NCBI RefSeq assembly: GCF_009792795.1
Contig: NZ_VKHQ01000003.1
Span: 310,001-374,000 of the forward strand
Length of the DNA: 64,000 nt
From: Cognatiluteimonas profundi
GTDB taxonomy: Bacteria; Pseudomonadota; Gammaproteobacteria; Xanthomonadales; Xanthomonadaceae
Reading direction: 5' to 3'
Each line of letters begins with the position of its first letter. Within the stretch, counting starts at the first letter, position 1. Position numbers and translations under genes: made by a program. Positions 12,350-21,402 of the stretch are shown here, one piece after another. Below the pieces are notes generated by a model. That model was not told the origin of the DNA, did not search any database, and saw nothing but the letters and a program-made list of their open reading frames with translations.

Positions 12350-12775
12350 TCAGCGTGCGTGGACGTCGGTCGCCGGGAAGAAATAGGCGATTTCGACGGC
12401 GGCGTTTTCCAGTGAATCCGAACCGTGCACGGCGTTGGCGTCGATGCTGTCGGCGAAGTCGGCGCGGATGGTGCCCGCCGCGGCGTCCTTGGGATTGGTC
12501 GCTCCCATCAGGTCGCGATTCTTCGCGACGGCGCCCTCGCCTTCGAGCACCTGGATCATGACCGGGCCGGAGCTCATGAAGTCGACCAGGGCATTGAAGA
12601 ACGGACGCTCGCGATGCACTGCGTAGAAGCCTTCAGCTTCCTGGCGCGACAGCTGCTTCATCCGCGCGGCCACGATCTTGAGGCCGGCTTTTTCGAAGCG
12701 GGAATAGATTTCACCGATGACGTTCTTGGAAACGCCGTCGGGCTTGATGATCGAGAGGGTGCGCTCCAGCGCCAT
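12350..12775 (-). CDS. ndk: Nucleoside diphosphate kinase
   Basis: 141 residues, the normal length. It transfers the gamma phosphate of ATP to other (deoxy)nucleoside diphosphates through a phosphohistidine. The N-terminus [12 protein letters not shown] and the active-site block NAVHGSDS (His at about 117) are intact. ATG 12775 has a clear ribosome site, GGAGA, about 8 nt upstream; the open frame to 12811 has no such support. A long inverted repeat sits directly ahead of this ribosome site. Confidence 0.97.
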   Translation of the reverse strand: MALERTLSIIKPDGVSKNVIGEIYSRFEKAGLKIVAARMKQLSRQEAEGFYAVHRERPFFNALVDFMSSGPVMIQVLEGEGAVAKNRDLMGATNPKDAAAGTIRADFADSIDANAVHGSDSLENAAVEIAYFFPATDVHAR

Positions 12776-12797
12776 GGGGAATTTCTCCGGGCAAGGC

Positions 12798-12825
12798 GGG
12801 CCGCGGAACATGATGTTCGCGGCCC
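12798..12825 (-). promoter_or_regulatory. Inverted repeat in the ndk leader
   Basis: Near-perfect palindrome: 12-nt arms (plus-strand right arm TGTTCGCGGCCC) with one extra G in the left arm and a 3-nt loop TGA. In the minus-strand transcript it would form a strong hairpin just upstream of the ndk ribosome site. It may be an operator or an mRNA structure affecting ndk; which one is inference. Confidence 0.45.
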
Positions 12826-12834
12826 GAGGATAAC

Positions 12835-12862
12835 AGAAAAACCCGCGTCAAAACGCGGGTTT
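12835..12862 (-). terminator. Rho-independent-type terminator, minus strand
   Basis: 9-bp perfect stem (arms AAACCCGCG and CGCGGGTTT) with a 6-nt loop. Read on the minus strand it is followed by a run of five T. On the plus strand the T run is weak. It lies between ndk and the plus-strand regulator gene, upstream of ndk, so no recognised minus-strand gene precedes it within 4 kb. Confidence 0.6.
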
Positions 12863-12960
12863 AGCCGATACGGCTGCAGTGATTCTACCGGAAGCGATGC
12901 GTGCGTTGCACGCCGGAAAACAAATCCTTTCGTTTGACCCCGGGCGAGGACGGGCATACG

Positions 12961-12978
12961 ATCAAACAAGCGTTTGAT
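12961..12978. promoter_or_regulatory. PsrA-type operator ahead of the fatty-acid regulator
   Basis: ATCAAAC-AAGC-GTTTGAT, a perfect 7-bp inverted repeat with 4-nt spacer. It contains CAAAC-N4-GTTTG, which fits the known Pseudomonas PsrA recognition pattern (CAAAC, 2-4 nt, GTTTG). It ends 12 nt before the ATG of the TetR gene, the expected place for autorepression. Confidence 0.75.
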
Positions 12979-12990
12979 TCAGGCTCGACA

Positions 12991-13620
12991 ATGGTGTCCA
13001 CCACGCACTTTTCCACCAAGGACCGCATCCTCGGCGCCGCCGAGGAGCTCTTCGCCCAGTTCGGATTCAGCGGCACGTCGCTGCGCCAGGTGACGAGCAA
13101 GGCCGACGTCAACATCGCGGCGGTCAATTACCACTTCGGCAGCAAGGAAAACCTCGTCAACGAGGTCTTCCGGCGGCGCATGGACGAGATGAGCGCCCAG
13201 CGCCTCGCCCGGCTGCATGCGGTGGTCGAATCCGGCAGTTGCGACCTCGAAGCGGTGCTGGCGGCATTCGTGGAGCCGGCGCTCGCGCTGGCCCAGGATC
13301 GCCATGGCGGAGGGGCGTTCATTCGCGTGATTGCCCGCGCCTATGCCGAGAAGAACGACAGCCTGCGCCGGTTCCTGTCGGACCAGTACGGTCACGTGCT
13401 GCGCGAATTCGCCAAGGCAATCGCCAGTTGCGTCCCATCGCTGGGCAAGGAAACCCTGTACTGGCGGCTGGATTTCCTGTCGGGCGCGCTGACCTACGCC
13501 ATGGCCGATTTCGGAATGATCAAACGGCGCTCCGGAGTATCCGAGGCCGCCCACCGCGAACGTGCCGCACGCGAACTGATCGCGTTTGCGGCCGCTGGCC
13601 TGCACGCTGAATCCAATTAA
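12991..13620 (+). CDS. psrA: PsrA-like TetR regulator of beta-oxidation
   Basis: 209 residues from ATG 12991. The TetR DNA-binding domain (about 10-55) reads RILGAAEELFAQFGFSGTSLRQ followed by TSKADVNIAAVNYHFGSKENL, very close to what I recall of Pseudomonas PsrA; the C-terminus shares LYWRLDFLSGA and FAAAGLHAES. PsrA represses its own gene and fatty-acid oxidation genes and is released by long-chain acyl-CoA or fatty acids. A matching inverted repeat lies 12 nt upstream, and two beta-oxidation genes follow on the same strand (19 nt to the first). The open frame reaches back to 12901, but that start would place the operator inside the coding region. Confidence 0.85.
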   Translation: MVSTTHFSTKDRILGAAEELFAQFGFSGTSLRQVTSKADVNIAAVNYHFGSKENLVNEVFRRRMDEMSAQRLARLHAVVESGSCDLEAVLAAFVEPALALAQDRHGGGAFIRVIARAYAEKNDSLRRFLSDQYGHVLREFAKAIASCVPSLGKETLYWRLDFLSGALTYAMADFGMIKRRSGVSEAAHRERAARELIAFAAAGLHAESN

Positions 13621-13639
13621 ATACAAAGGCTTGCCAAAC

Positions 13640-16012
13640 ATGCTTAAGACATTGCTCGTCAAACGTGCGGCTGTCCTTGGCGCCGGCGTCATGGGCGCAC
13701 AGATCGCCGCCCACCTCACCAATGCCGGCATCGACACGGTGTTGTTCGACCTGCCAGCCAAGGAAGGGAATCCCAGCGGGGTGGCGATCAAGGCCATCGC
13801 CGGCCTGGCAAGGCTGTCGCCTGCCCCGCTCGCCAGCCAGTCGCTGGCCGATGCGATCACGCCGGCCAACTACGACGACGGTCTGGAACTGCTGCGCGAC
13901 TGCGATCTGGTCATCGAGGCGATCGCCGAGCGGATGGACTGGAAGCAGGACCTGTATCGCAGGATCGCGCCGTTCGTTCCCGACCACGCCGTGCTGGCCA
14001 GCAACACATCGGGCCTGGGCATCAATGCCCTGGCCGACGTGCTGCCCGAGCAGTTGCGCCACCGCTTCTGCGGCGTGCATTTCTTCAATCCGCCGCGCTA
14101 CATGCACCTGGCGGAACTGATCCCGGCCCGCACGACGGATGCCGACGTCCTCCAGGCCCTGGAGACATTCCTGACAACCGTGCTCGGCAAGGGCGTCGTG
14201 TACGCCCGCGATACCCCCAACTTCATCGGCAACCGCATTGGGGTCTTTTCGATCCTGGCGACGATGCACCACACGGCCGCATCGAAACTCGGATTCGACA
14301 CCGTCGATGCATTGACCGGCCCGGCAATCGGCCGGCCGAAGTCGGCGACCTACCGCACGGCGGATGTCGTCGGCCTGGACACCATGGGACATGTCATCCG
14401 GACGATGGCAGAGACCTTGCCGGACGATCCATGGCACGCCGGTTTCAAGGCGCCGGCCTGGCTGGATGCACTGGTCGCGAAGGGAGCACTTGGACAGAAA
14501 TCGGGCGCCGGCATCTACACCAGGCAGGGCAAGGACATCCTCGTGCTGGACCCGGCGACGGCCGCTTACCGGCCCAGCGCCGGCGACGTCCATCCAGAGG
14601 TTGCAGCCATCCTGAAGGAGCGCGATCCGGCCAAACGGATGGCGGCACTGCACGGCAGCAGCGACCCGCAGGCCCGATTCCTCTGGGCCGTCTTCAGGGA
14701 TCTGTTCCATTACAGCGCCTACCACCTGGGCGAGATTGCAGACACCGCGCGGGATGTCGACCTCGCCATCCGCTGGGGTTATGGCTGGTCGCAGGGACCG
14801 TTCGAGACCTGGCAGGCCGCGGGCTGGAAACAGGTTGCCGACTGGATCGCGGAAGACATCGTCGCGGGAGAGGCCATGAGCACGGCGCCGCTACCGGATT
14901 GGGTGTTCGACGGACGCGACGGCGTGCATGGTGCCGAAGGCAGCTTCAGCCCGGCGCGGAATGCCAAGCTGCCCCGCTCGGGGCTGGCTGTGTACAAGCG
15001 CCAGCGATTCCCCGATCCGGTCCTGGGCGAGCGCTTCGATCCAGGCGAAACCGTCTTCGAAAACGACGGTCTGCGGCTTTGGCATGACGGCGATGGCGTC
15101 GCGGTGGCCTCGTTCAAGACCAAGCTGCACACGGTCAATGACCATGTGATGGACGGGCTGCAGCAGGCCATCGCGATCGCCGAGCGCGACTTCACGGCGA
15201 TGGTGCTGTGGCAGCCGAAGGAGCCCTTCTCCGCTGGCGCCGACCTCGCGGGCGCGCTGGGGCTGCTGCAGGCCGGCAACATCGCTGGCTTTGAGTCGAT
15301 GGTCGCCAACTTCCAGGCCACCAGCCAGCGGATCAAGTACGCGCTGGTGCCCGTGGTGGCGGCCGTGCGTGGATTGGCATTGGGCGGCGGCTGCGAGTTC
15401 CAGATGCACGCCACCCGCACGGTGGCGCACCTGGAGAGCTACATCGGCCTGGTGGAAGCTGGCGTGGGGCTGCTTCCAGCCGGTGGCGGCCTGAAGGAAT
15501 TCGCGGTGAGGGCCTCGCAGGCAGCCGGCCCCGGGGGCGATGTCTTTGCCCACCTGAAGCCGGCATTCGAGGCGGTGGCCATGGCGAAGGCATCCACCTC
15601 CGCCATGGAGGCAAAGGAACTTGGCCTGCTGCGCGCCGGCGACCTGGTGACCTTCAACGCGTACGAACTGCTGCACGTCGCCCGGCAGCAGGCGCTGGCA
15701 CTGGCGGACGGCGGCTACCGCCCGCCGCTCCCCGCACGCCGGATCGCGGTGGCAGGTGATGTCGGGATCGCGACCTTCAAGATGCTGCTGGTCAACATGC
15801 TCGAAGGCCGCTTCATCTCCGAACACGACTTCGAGATCGCGACACGCATCGCCACCGTTCTGTGCGGCGGCGAGGTCGATCGCGGCACGCTGGTGGACGA
15901 AGACTGGTTGTTGACGCTGGAACGGAGGGAATTCGTGGCGCTGGCGCAGATGCCGAAGACCCAGGAGCGCATCGCCCACATGCTCAAGACGGGCAAGCCA
16001 CTGCGGAATTGA
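13640..16012 (+). CDS. 3-hydroxyacyl-CoA dehydrogenase / enoyl-CoA hydratase fusion (reversed domain order)
   Basis: 790 residues. The N-terminal part is the 3-hydroxyacyl-CoA dehydrogenase: the NAD loop VLGAGVMGAQIAAHL (about 10-24), SNTSGL, catalytic GVHFFNPP, and a C-terminal dehydrogenase region to about 430. Residues about 500-700 form the enoyl-CoA hydratase/crotonase domain, with FSAGADL, the glutamate-bearing GGGCEFQ, and LVEAGVGLLPAGGG. E. coli FadB has hydratase first and dehydrogenase second, so this is the other architecture, as in Bacillus FadN-type proteins. It should carry out steps two and three of fatty-acid beta-oxidation, passing 3-ketoacyl-CoA to the thiolase encoded next. 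Start ATG 13640 lies 19 nt after the regulator; the ribosome site is weak. Confidence 0.9.
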   Translation: MLKTLLVKRAAVLGAGVMGAQIAAHLTNAGIDTVLFDLPAKEGNPSGVAIKAIAGLARLSPAPLASQSLADAITPANYDDGLELLRDCDLVIEAIAERMDWKQDLYRRIAPFVPDHAVLASNTSGLGINALADVLPEQLRHRFCGVHFFNPPRYMHLAELIPARTTDADVLQALETFLTTVLGKGVVYARDTPNFIGNRIGVFSILATMHHTAASKLGFDTVDALTGPAIGRPKSATYRTADVVGLDTMGHVIRTMAETLPDDPWHAGFKAPAWLDALVAKGALGQKSGAGIYTRQGKDILVLDPATAAYRPSAGDVHPEVAAILKERDPAKRMAALHGSSDPQARFLWAVFRDLFHYSAYHLGEIADTARDVDLAIRWGYGWSQGPFETWQAAGWKQVADWIAEDIVAGEAMSTAPLPDWVFDGRDGVHGAEGSFSPARNAKLPRSGLAVYKRQRFPDPVLGERFDPGETVFENDGLRLWHDGDGVAVASFKTKLHTVNDHVMDGLQQAIAIAERDFTAMVLWQPKEPFSAGADLAGALGLLQAGNIAGFESMVANFQATSQRIKYALVPVVAAVRGLALGGGCEFQMHATRTVAHLESYIGLVEAGVGLLPAGGGLKEFAVRASQAAGPGGDVFAHLKPAFEAVAMAKASTSAMEAKELGLLRAGDLVTFNAYELLHVARQQALALADGGYRPPLPARRIAVAGDVGIATFKMLLVNMLEGRFISEHDFEIATRIATVLCGGEVDRGTLVDEDWLLTLERREFVALAQMPKTQERIAHMLKTGKPLRN

Positions 16013-16080
16013 CCGGATCGCACCACGCAGGTCGATTCCCCCCAGACACGAACCAGCGACACCCATCGAGGAACAAGCGG

Positions 16081-17283
16081 ATGTCCAGACAAGTACAAGA
16101 GGCCTACATCGTCGCCGCCACCCGCACACCGGTGGGCAAGGCGCCGCGCGGCATGTTCCGCAATACGCGCCCGGACGACATGCTCGCGCACGTCCTGCGT
16201 TCGGTCGTCGCCCAGGCGCCCGGGATCGATGTCGGCCGCATCGACGACGCGATCATCGGCTGCGCGATGCCCGAGGGCGAGCAAGGCATGAATGTCGCCC
16301 GCATCGGCGTTCTGCTCGCGGGCCTGCCCCACACCATCGCGGCGCAGACGATCAATCGCTTCTGTTCGTCGGGATTGCAGGCGGTGTCGCTTGCCGCCGA
16401 CCAGATCCGGCTGGGCCATGCCGACCTGATGCTCGCGGGCGGAACCGAGTCGATGTCCATGGTGCCGATGATGGGCAACAAGGTCGCGCTGGCGCCGTCC
16501 GTCTTCAGCACCGACAACGTCGCCATCGCCTATGGCATGGGCATCACCGCCGAAAAGGTCGCCGAACAATGGAAGGTGTCGCGTGAGGAGCAGGATGCCT
16601 TCGCCCTCGCCTCCCACCAGAAGGCGATCGCGGCCATCGGGGCGGGTGAGTTCGCGCAGGAGATCAGCCCCTATTCGATCGATTCGCACGTGCCCGGTGC
16701 CAGCGGCAGCATCCTGTTGCGTCGCGCCGTCGTCGATACCGACGAAGGGCCGCGCGCGGATTCCTCGCCGGAAAGCCTGGCGCGCCTCAAGCCCGTGTTC
16801 CGCAATGGCCAGTTCGGCGGCACGGTCACTGCCGGAAACAGCTCCCAGATGAGCGACGGCGCCGCCGGCGTGCTGCTTGCGTCGGAGCAGGCAATCAAGG
16901 ATTACGGCTTGACGCCGCTGGCGCGGCTGGTCAGTTTTTCGGTCGCAGGGGTGCCTCCCGAGATCATGGGCATCGGCCCGATCGCAGCCATTCCAAAAGC
17001 CCTGAAACAGGCTGGCATCACCAGGGAGCAGCTGGACTGGATCGAGCTCAACGAGGCCTTCGCCGCGCAGGCGCTGGCCGTCATTCGTGATTGCGAACTC
17101 GACCCCGCCAAGGTGAATCCGCTGGGCGGCGCCATTGCACTCGGGCACCCACTCGGTGCGACCGGCGCGGTGCGCACGGCCACCATCGTCCACGGCATGC
17201 GTCGCCATGGCCACAAGTACGGCATGGTCACGATGTGCATCGGGACCGGCATGGGCGCGGCAGGAATCTTCGAGGCGCTCTGA
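16081..17283 (+). CDS. Acetyl-CoA C-acyltransferase (3-ketoacyl-CoA thiolase)
   Basis: 400 residues. Cleaves 3-ketoacyl-CoA to acetyl-CoA and a shortened acyl-CoA, the last step of beta-oxidation. The nucleophilic cysteine is in INRFCSSGLQAV (about residue 93), with the catalytic His in GGAIALGHPLGATGA and the second Cys in MCIGTGMGAAG. ATG 16081 has a ribosome site (GAGGAA, 7 nt). It follows the dehydrogenase/hydratase by 68 nt. A role in making rather than breaking chains (acetyl-CoA acetyltransferase) cannot be excluded, but the context favours FadA/FadI-like degradation. Confidence 0.93.
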   Translation: MSRQVQEAYIVAATRTPVGKAPRGMFRNTRPDDMLAHVLRSVVAQAPGIDVGRIDDAIIGCAMPEGEQGMNVARIGVLLAGLPHTIAAQTINRFCSSGLQAVSLAADQIRLGHADLMLAGGTESMSMVPMMGNKVALAPSVFSTDNVAIAYGMGITAEKVAEQWKVSREEQDAFALASHQKAIAAIGAGEFAQEISPYSIDSHVPGASGSILLRRAVVDTDEGPRADSSPESLARLKPVFRNGQFGGTVTAGNSSQMSDGAAGVLLASEQAIKDYGLTPLARLVSFSVAGVPPEIMGIGPIAAIPKALKQAGITREQLDWIELNEAFAAQALAVIRDCELDPAKVNPLGGAIALGHPLGATGAVRTATIVHGMRRHGHKYGMVTMCIGTGMGAAGIFEAL

Positions 17284-17528
17284 CCAGGCCCATCGATGGC
17301 AGCTGTTCGCTGACTGGCCGGTTGGACAAGCGCGGCGGGGACGCCTGGAAGCTAGGAGACCCTGCGCGATGTCCGCGGCCTGCGCGGCGATGGCGCAACA
17401 CGGTGGGCTGCACGAACCCGCCCCCTCGGCGCAATGGCACTGGCCCTCGGTGCGGCCCTGACGCTGTGGGTGTCGTGGGTGTTCTGGCATTTCGCCCGAC
17501 CGGCCAGCGCCGATCAGGCTGGAACAAC

Positions 17529-18458
17529 TCAGGCCACTTCGATCACGCCCAGTTCGCTGAGTGCGTCCTGCATCATCCGGCGGGCGGCATCGCTCAGCGC
17601 CTCGTGGTCCAGCGCATAGCGGATCGTCGCCTCGACCAGGCCGATGTGGGTGCCGCAATCGAAACGCGTGCCCTGGAAGCGATAGGCGAGCACCGGTTGC
17701 TCCTGCAACAGCGTGGAGATCGCGTCGGTCAGCTGGATCTCGCCGCCTGCGCCAGGAGTCGTCGTCTCCAGCAACTCGAAGATCCGCGGTGACAGGATGT
17801 AGCGTCCAACGACGGCCAGGGTGCTGGGCGCCACGTCGGGTTGCGGCTTCTCGACGATCGCGTTGATCCTTCCCTGGCGCTGGTTGAAGTCTTCGGTCGC
17901 GACGATGCCGTAACTGGCGGTCTGCGAACGGGGGACATCCTGGGTAGCGATGACGCTCGCGCCCGTTGATTCGGCCACGTCAGCCATCTGCCGCAACGCG
18001 CCGGGGCCTCGGTTCCAGATGAGGTCGTCAGGCAGCACGACCGCGAATGGCTCGTCGCCGATCACCGGCTTCGCGCACAGGACTGCATGGCCCAATCCCA
18101 GTGCTTCGGTCTGGGTGACGAAGATGGCTCGCACGCCCGGCGGCAGCACGCTGCGCACCAGTTCCAGCTGCTCGAGCTTGCCGGCCCGCTCCAGCTTTTG
18201 TTCCAGCTCGTAGGCCTTGTCGAAATAATCGGCGACGGCGTGCTTGTAGCGATTGGTGACGAACACCAGCGTGTCGCAGCCGGCCTCGATCGCTTCATCG
18301 ACTGCGTACTGGATCAGCGGCTTGTCGATGATCGGCAGCATCTCCTTGGGGACGGTCTTCGTCGCTGGCAGGAACCGCGTGCCCAGGCCGGCAACAGGAA
18401 ACACGGCCTTGCGGATACGGCGATTGCCGCCGGTCGTGGCGATCGTCGATGGGCTCAT
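17529..18458 (-). CDS. galU: UTP-glucose-1-phosphate uridylyltransferase
   Basis: 309 residues. Makes UDP-glucose for lipopolysaccharide, exopolysaccharide and glycan precursors. The activation motif VAGLGTRFLPATKTVPKEMLP is near residue 25 (shown here in part: GLGTRFLPATK), with VLPDDLI, the sugar-binding VEKP and the C-terminal GTRFDCGTHIG. I chose ATG 18458, which shares one base with the stop of the upstream dehydratase (TGATG) and has GGAAG about 6 nt upstream. A TTG three bases earlier is in frame. Operon with the CapD-like gene and the WecA-like transferase. Confidence 0.96.
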   Translation of the reverse strand: MSPSTIATTGGNRRIRKAVFPVAGLGTRFLPATKTVPKEMLPIIDKPLIQYAVDEAIEAGCDTLVFVTNRYKHAVADYFDKAYELEQKLERAGKLEQLELVRSVLPPGVRAIFVTQTEALGLGHAVLCAKPVIGDEPFAVVLPDDLIWNRGPGALRQMADVAESTGASVIATQDVPRSQTASYGIVATEDFNQRQGRINAIVEKPQPDVAPSTLAVVGRYILSPRIFELLETTTPGAGGEIQLTDAISTLLQEQPVLAYRFQGTRFDCGTHIGLVEATIRYALDHEALSDAARRMMQDALSELGVIEVA

Positions 18459-20365
18459 CAAATCTTCCTTGCATTGCGGGCGGGGAAAGCCACGATGGTG
18501 GCGGATGGCGTTTCCATCGGAGCACCGGCCGGGGAAAACTCCGGTACGGACTCCCGCAACAGCAACGCCAGTTGCTCTACATCGTAGCGGCCCACCGCAT
18601 CACGCAGGCGTGAGCTCAGCAGTTCGATTTTCTCGGTCGCGATGACGCGAGCGTCCGCCTGCAGGATCTTCGGGTGCGACGTCGGGCGGTAGCGTTCGTC
18701 GGCATGGAACAGCGTTTCGTGCAGTTTCTCGCCCGAACGCAAGCCGGTGTAGACGATGGCGATGTCCCGCCCAGGGGTCTTGCCGGCGAGGTGGATCATC
18801 TGCTCGGCGAGCAGGCGGATCGACACCGGCTCGCCCATGTCCAGCGTATAGACCGCGTGTTGCGAGCCGATTGCCGCGGCCTGCAGGATCAATTGGCAGG
18901 CTTCGGGAATCGTCATGAAATAGCGCGTCACCTCGGGGTCGGTGACAGTGACGGGACCACCGCTGCGGATCTGTTCCCGGAACAGCGGCACCACGCTGCC
19001 CGCCGAATCCAGCACGTTTCCGAAGCGGACCGTGACGCAGCGGGTCGACCTTGGATCGGCCATTGCCTGGCAGATCATCTCGGCCAATCGCTTGCTCGCT
19101 CCCAGGACGTTGACCGGGTCGACGGCCTTGTCGGTCGAGATCAGGACGAAGGTCCCTACCCCGGCCTTCTGGCTCTCCCGGGCGACCGTTTCGGTGGCAA
19201 GCACGTTGTTGCGGATCGCTTCGCGCAGTTGTGTCTGGAGCAGCGGTACCTGCTTGTACGCGGCTGCGTGGAAGACGGCTTCGGGCGCGGACAACGCAAG
19301 CGCATGGCGGATGACGGCCGGATCACCGCAGTCGCCCAGCACCGGCACGCAGATGACGTTGGGGAAGTCGCGCCGCAACTGCGCCTCTGTTGTCGTGAGC
19401 GCCAGTTCGTCGATTTCCAGCAGGGCGATCTGGCGCGCACCATGCCGCGCGCACTGCCGGCTGAGTTCGGAACCGATCGAGCCGCCGGCGCCGGTCACCA
19501 GCACGCTGCGACCACCAAGCCAGCCGCGGATCGCCTTCCAGTCGGGGGTGACCGGCTGGCGCCCGAGGAGATCCTCGATGGCCACTTCCTTGAGTTCGCC
19601 CGGCAGTGAGCGCCCTTCCAGCAGGTCATCCAGTCGCGGCACCGTCCTGAAGGGAATCCCGGTCCGCTCGCAGGCGGCCACGATCCGTCGCATCGACGCC
19701 GCGTCGATCGACGGGATCGCGATGACCAGCAATCGCGCGGCGGTCTCGGGCGCAATGCGCTCGACTTCGTCGATGCGTCCGAGGATCGGGACGCCCTGCA
19801 GGTGGCTCCCACGAAGCTTGGGAGCATCGTCCAGGAAGCCGACCGGCTGGTAGTGCCCGCCGCGTCGCAGGTCGCGGACGAGCGCCTCGCCAGCTTGTCC
19901 TGCGCCCAGGATCAATACCCGCAGGACCGCCTTCTCGCTCCCGCTGAGCCGATGGTCCATCCAGGCCCGATACAACAATCGCGGCATGCCCAGCAATGCG
20001 GTGAGCAACACCGGATAGAGCACGAGGACCGTGCGCGGAACCTGGTACAGGCGGTTGTAGAGGAACAATCCGATGACGATGGCAAGCAGGCCAACGACAC
20101 TTGCCTTGAGGATGTTCAACAGGTCGGGGACACTGGCGAATCGCCAGATCCCGCGGTAAAGACCGATTTGCCAGAGGACAAGTCCCTGTGCGACCAGCAC
20201 GATCGCGGTGGTCATCGACCACAAGGGCAGCACGGGCGGCAGGGCCTCGATCGCGTATCGGAACTGATGCAGCCCCGTCCAGGCGACCCACACCATGAAC
20301 AAGTCGTGCAGGACGACAGCCGCACGAGGCAGTCCCACACTCACGCGATCCCTCAATCCATTCAT
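18458..20365 (-). CDS. CapD/WbpM-like nucleoside-diphosphate-sugar 4,6-dehydratase, membrane bound
   Basis: 635 residues. About four N-terminal transmembrane helices (15-130) are followed by a first Rossmann region (LRVLILGAGQAGEALVRDL, about 150) and the catalytic SDR domain (GRSVLVTGAGGSIGSEL, about 290; STDKAVDPVNVLGASKR, about 410). The active site lacks the usual SDR YxxxK tyrosine and has VNVLGASK, as in WbpM-type UDP-GlcNAc 4,6-dehydratases. Such enzymes start synthesis of QuiNAc- or bacillosamine-like sugars for O-antigen or capsule. Sits between the WecA-like transferase and galU. Confidence 0.9.
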   Translation of the reverse strand: MNGLRDRVSVGLPRAAVVLHDLFMVWVAWTGLHQFRYAIEALPPVLPLWSMTTAIVLVAQGLVLWQIGLYRGIWRFASVPDLLNILKASVVGLLAIVIGLFLYNRLYQVPRTVLVLYPVLLTALLGMPRLLYRAWMDHRLSGSEKAVLRVLILGAGQAGEALVRDLRRGGHYQPVGFLDDAPKLRGSHLQGVPILGRIDEVERIAPETAARLLVIAIPSIDAASMRRIVAACERTGIPFRTVPRLDDLLEGRSLPGELKEVAIEDLLGRQPVTPDWKAIRGWLGGRSVLVTGAGGSIGSELSRQCARHGARQIALLEIDELALTTTEAQLRRDFPNVICVPVLGDCGDPAVIRHALALSAPEAVFHAAAYKQVPLLQTQLREAIRNNVLATETVARESQKAGVGTFVLISTDKAVDPVNVLGASKRLAEMICQAMADPRSTRCVTVRFGNVLDSAGSVVPLFREQIRSGGPVTVTDPEVTRYFMTIPEACQLILQAAAIGSQHAVYTLDMGEPVSIRLLAEQMIHLAGKTPGRDIAIVYTGLRSGEKLHETLFHADERYRPTSHPKILQADARVIATEKIELLSSRLRDAVGRYDVEQLALLLRESVPEFSPAGAPMETPSATIVAFPARNARKI

Positions 20366-20371
20366 TCCCTG

Positions 20372-21400
20372 TTACCTCGTCCGGTCCTTCGTCGCGGTCC
20401 GCAGTGCCGACCAGGCCGCCAATCCGGCAAAACCCGTCACCGCCAGCGCTGTCATGGTAACCGCAAGGCGCTGCGTGTTTGCCGCGAGCATGATGATGAC
20501 CATGGCAAGGGTCCATACGGCATAGGCTGCGGTGACCGGCCCATGGCGCTGCAACCGTCTCGCCCAGTGCTGATAAGCGTGCTCAGTGTGCGGGAGCCAC
20601 CAGCGCTGCCGGTCCGCCATCCGCGCCAGCAGGGTCAGCGAGGAATCGACCAGGAATGCCGAGAGGGGAAGCAGGAGCGCCGGTGCGCGCGCCCAGTCCC
20701 GGTGAACGAAGGCGATCAATGCCACGAGCGCGGCAAGCAGGTACCCAAGCGCTCCGCTGCCCACGTCACCCAGGAACACCCTTGCCCTCGGCGCATTGAA
20801 AGGAAGGAAACCCGCGCACGCTGTCGCCAGCGCCAGCGCCAGCCATGTGGCAACACCCGGAGCTGCCAGCATCGCGTAGCCCAAGGCCACCAGCAGTGCC
20901 TGGCTGGCGGCAAGACCATTGATGCCGTCCATGAAATTCCAGACATTGACCAGCACCATCGACAGCAGGATGGTTGCCAACGCCGCCGGAATCCCACCGC
21001 CGGCGTCTGCAACCGCCCCGCCGAGAAGCAGCGACGCGAAGGCCTGCACGACCAATCGAAGCAGTGGCGACAGCGGACGGTGGTCGTCGACCCAGCCAAT
21101 CCCGGCCACCAGGCAAAGGCCAGCGCCAATGGCGAGCAAGAGTGGTGCGTCGGTCGGTGCACGCCATGCCAGCCACGCGATCGCCAGCAACATCGCAACG
21201 ACGATCGAGATGCCACCGCCGCGGGGTGTTGCCGTTGCATGGCTGCGACGATCCCCGGGCTCGTCGAGCAGGCGTCGGTGCACGGCATAGCGGCGGGCGA
21301 GCCATGTTCCGATGAAGGCAATGACAAACAGCACGCCGACGAACATCAAGCCGAGCACCAACATGTTCGAGCTCGCCTGCTCCCAGCTCGCGTCAGCCAT
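20372..21400 (-). CDS. WecA/MraY-family polyprenyl-phosphate sugar-1-phosphate transferase
   Basis: 342 residues with about ten transmembrane helices. It joins a sugar-1-phosphate (GlcNAc-, QuiNAc- or FucNAc-type) to undecaprenyl phosphate at the inner membrane, starting glycan assembly. Key family motifs are present: RGGG near residue 50, the acidic GWVDDHR, NFMDGINGLA and FLGDVGSG. ATG 21400 is 2 nt after the lapB stop (TGAACATG); the open frame continues to 21469 but overlaps lapB. With the CapD-like enzyme downstream it probably builds the first residue of an O-antigen or similar polymer. Confidence 0.88.
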   Translation of the reverse strand: MADASWEQASSNMLVLGLMFVGVLFVIAFIGTWLARRYAVHRRLLDEPGDRRSHATATPRGGGISIVVAMLLAIAWLAWRAPTDAPLLLAIGAGLCLVAGIGWVDDHRPLSPLLRLVVQAFASLLLGGAVADAGGGIPAALATILLSMVLVNVWNFMDGINGLAASQALLVALGYAMLAAPGVATWLALALATACAGFLPFNAPRARVFLGDVGSGALGYLLAALVALIAFVHRDWARAPALLLPLSAFLVDSSLTLLARMADRQRWWLPHTEHAYQHWARRLQRHGPVTAAYAVWTLAMVIIMLAANTQRLAVTMTALAVTGFAGLAAWSALRTATKDRTR

Positions 21401-21402
21401 GT

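Noticed and set aside
17434..17619. Small plus-strand frame with a hydrophobic start, between the thiolase gene and galU
   Set aside because: Overlaps the galU 3' end on the other strand, no ribosome site, no similarity recognised.
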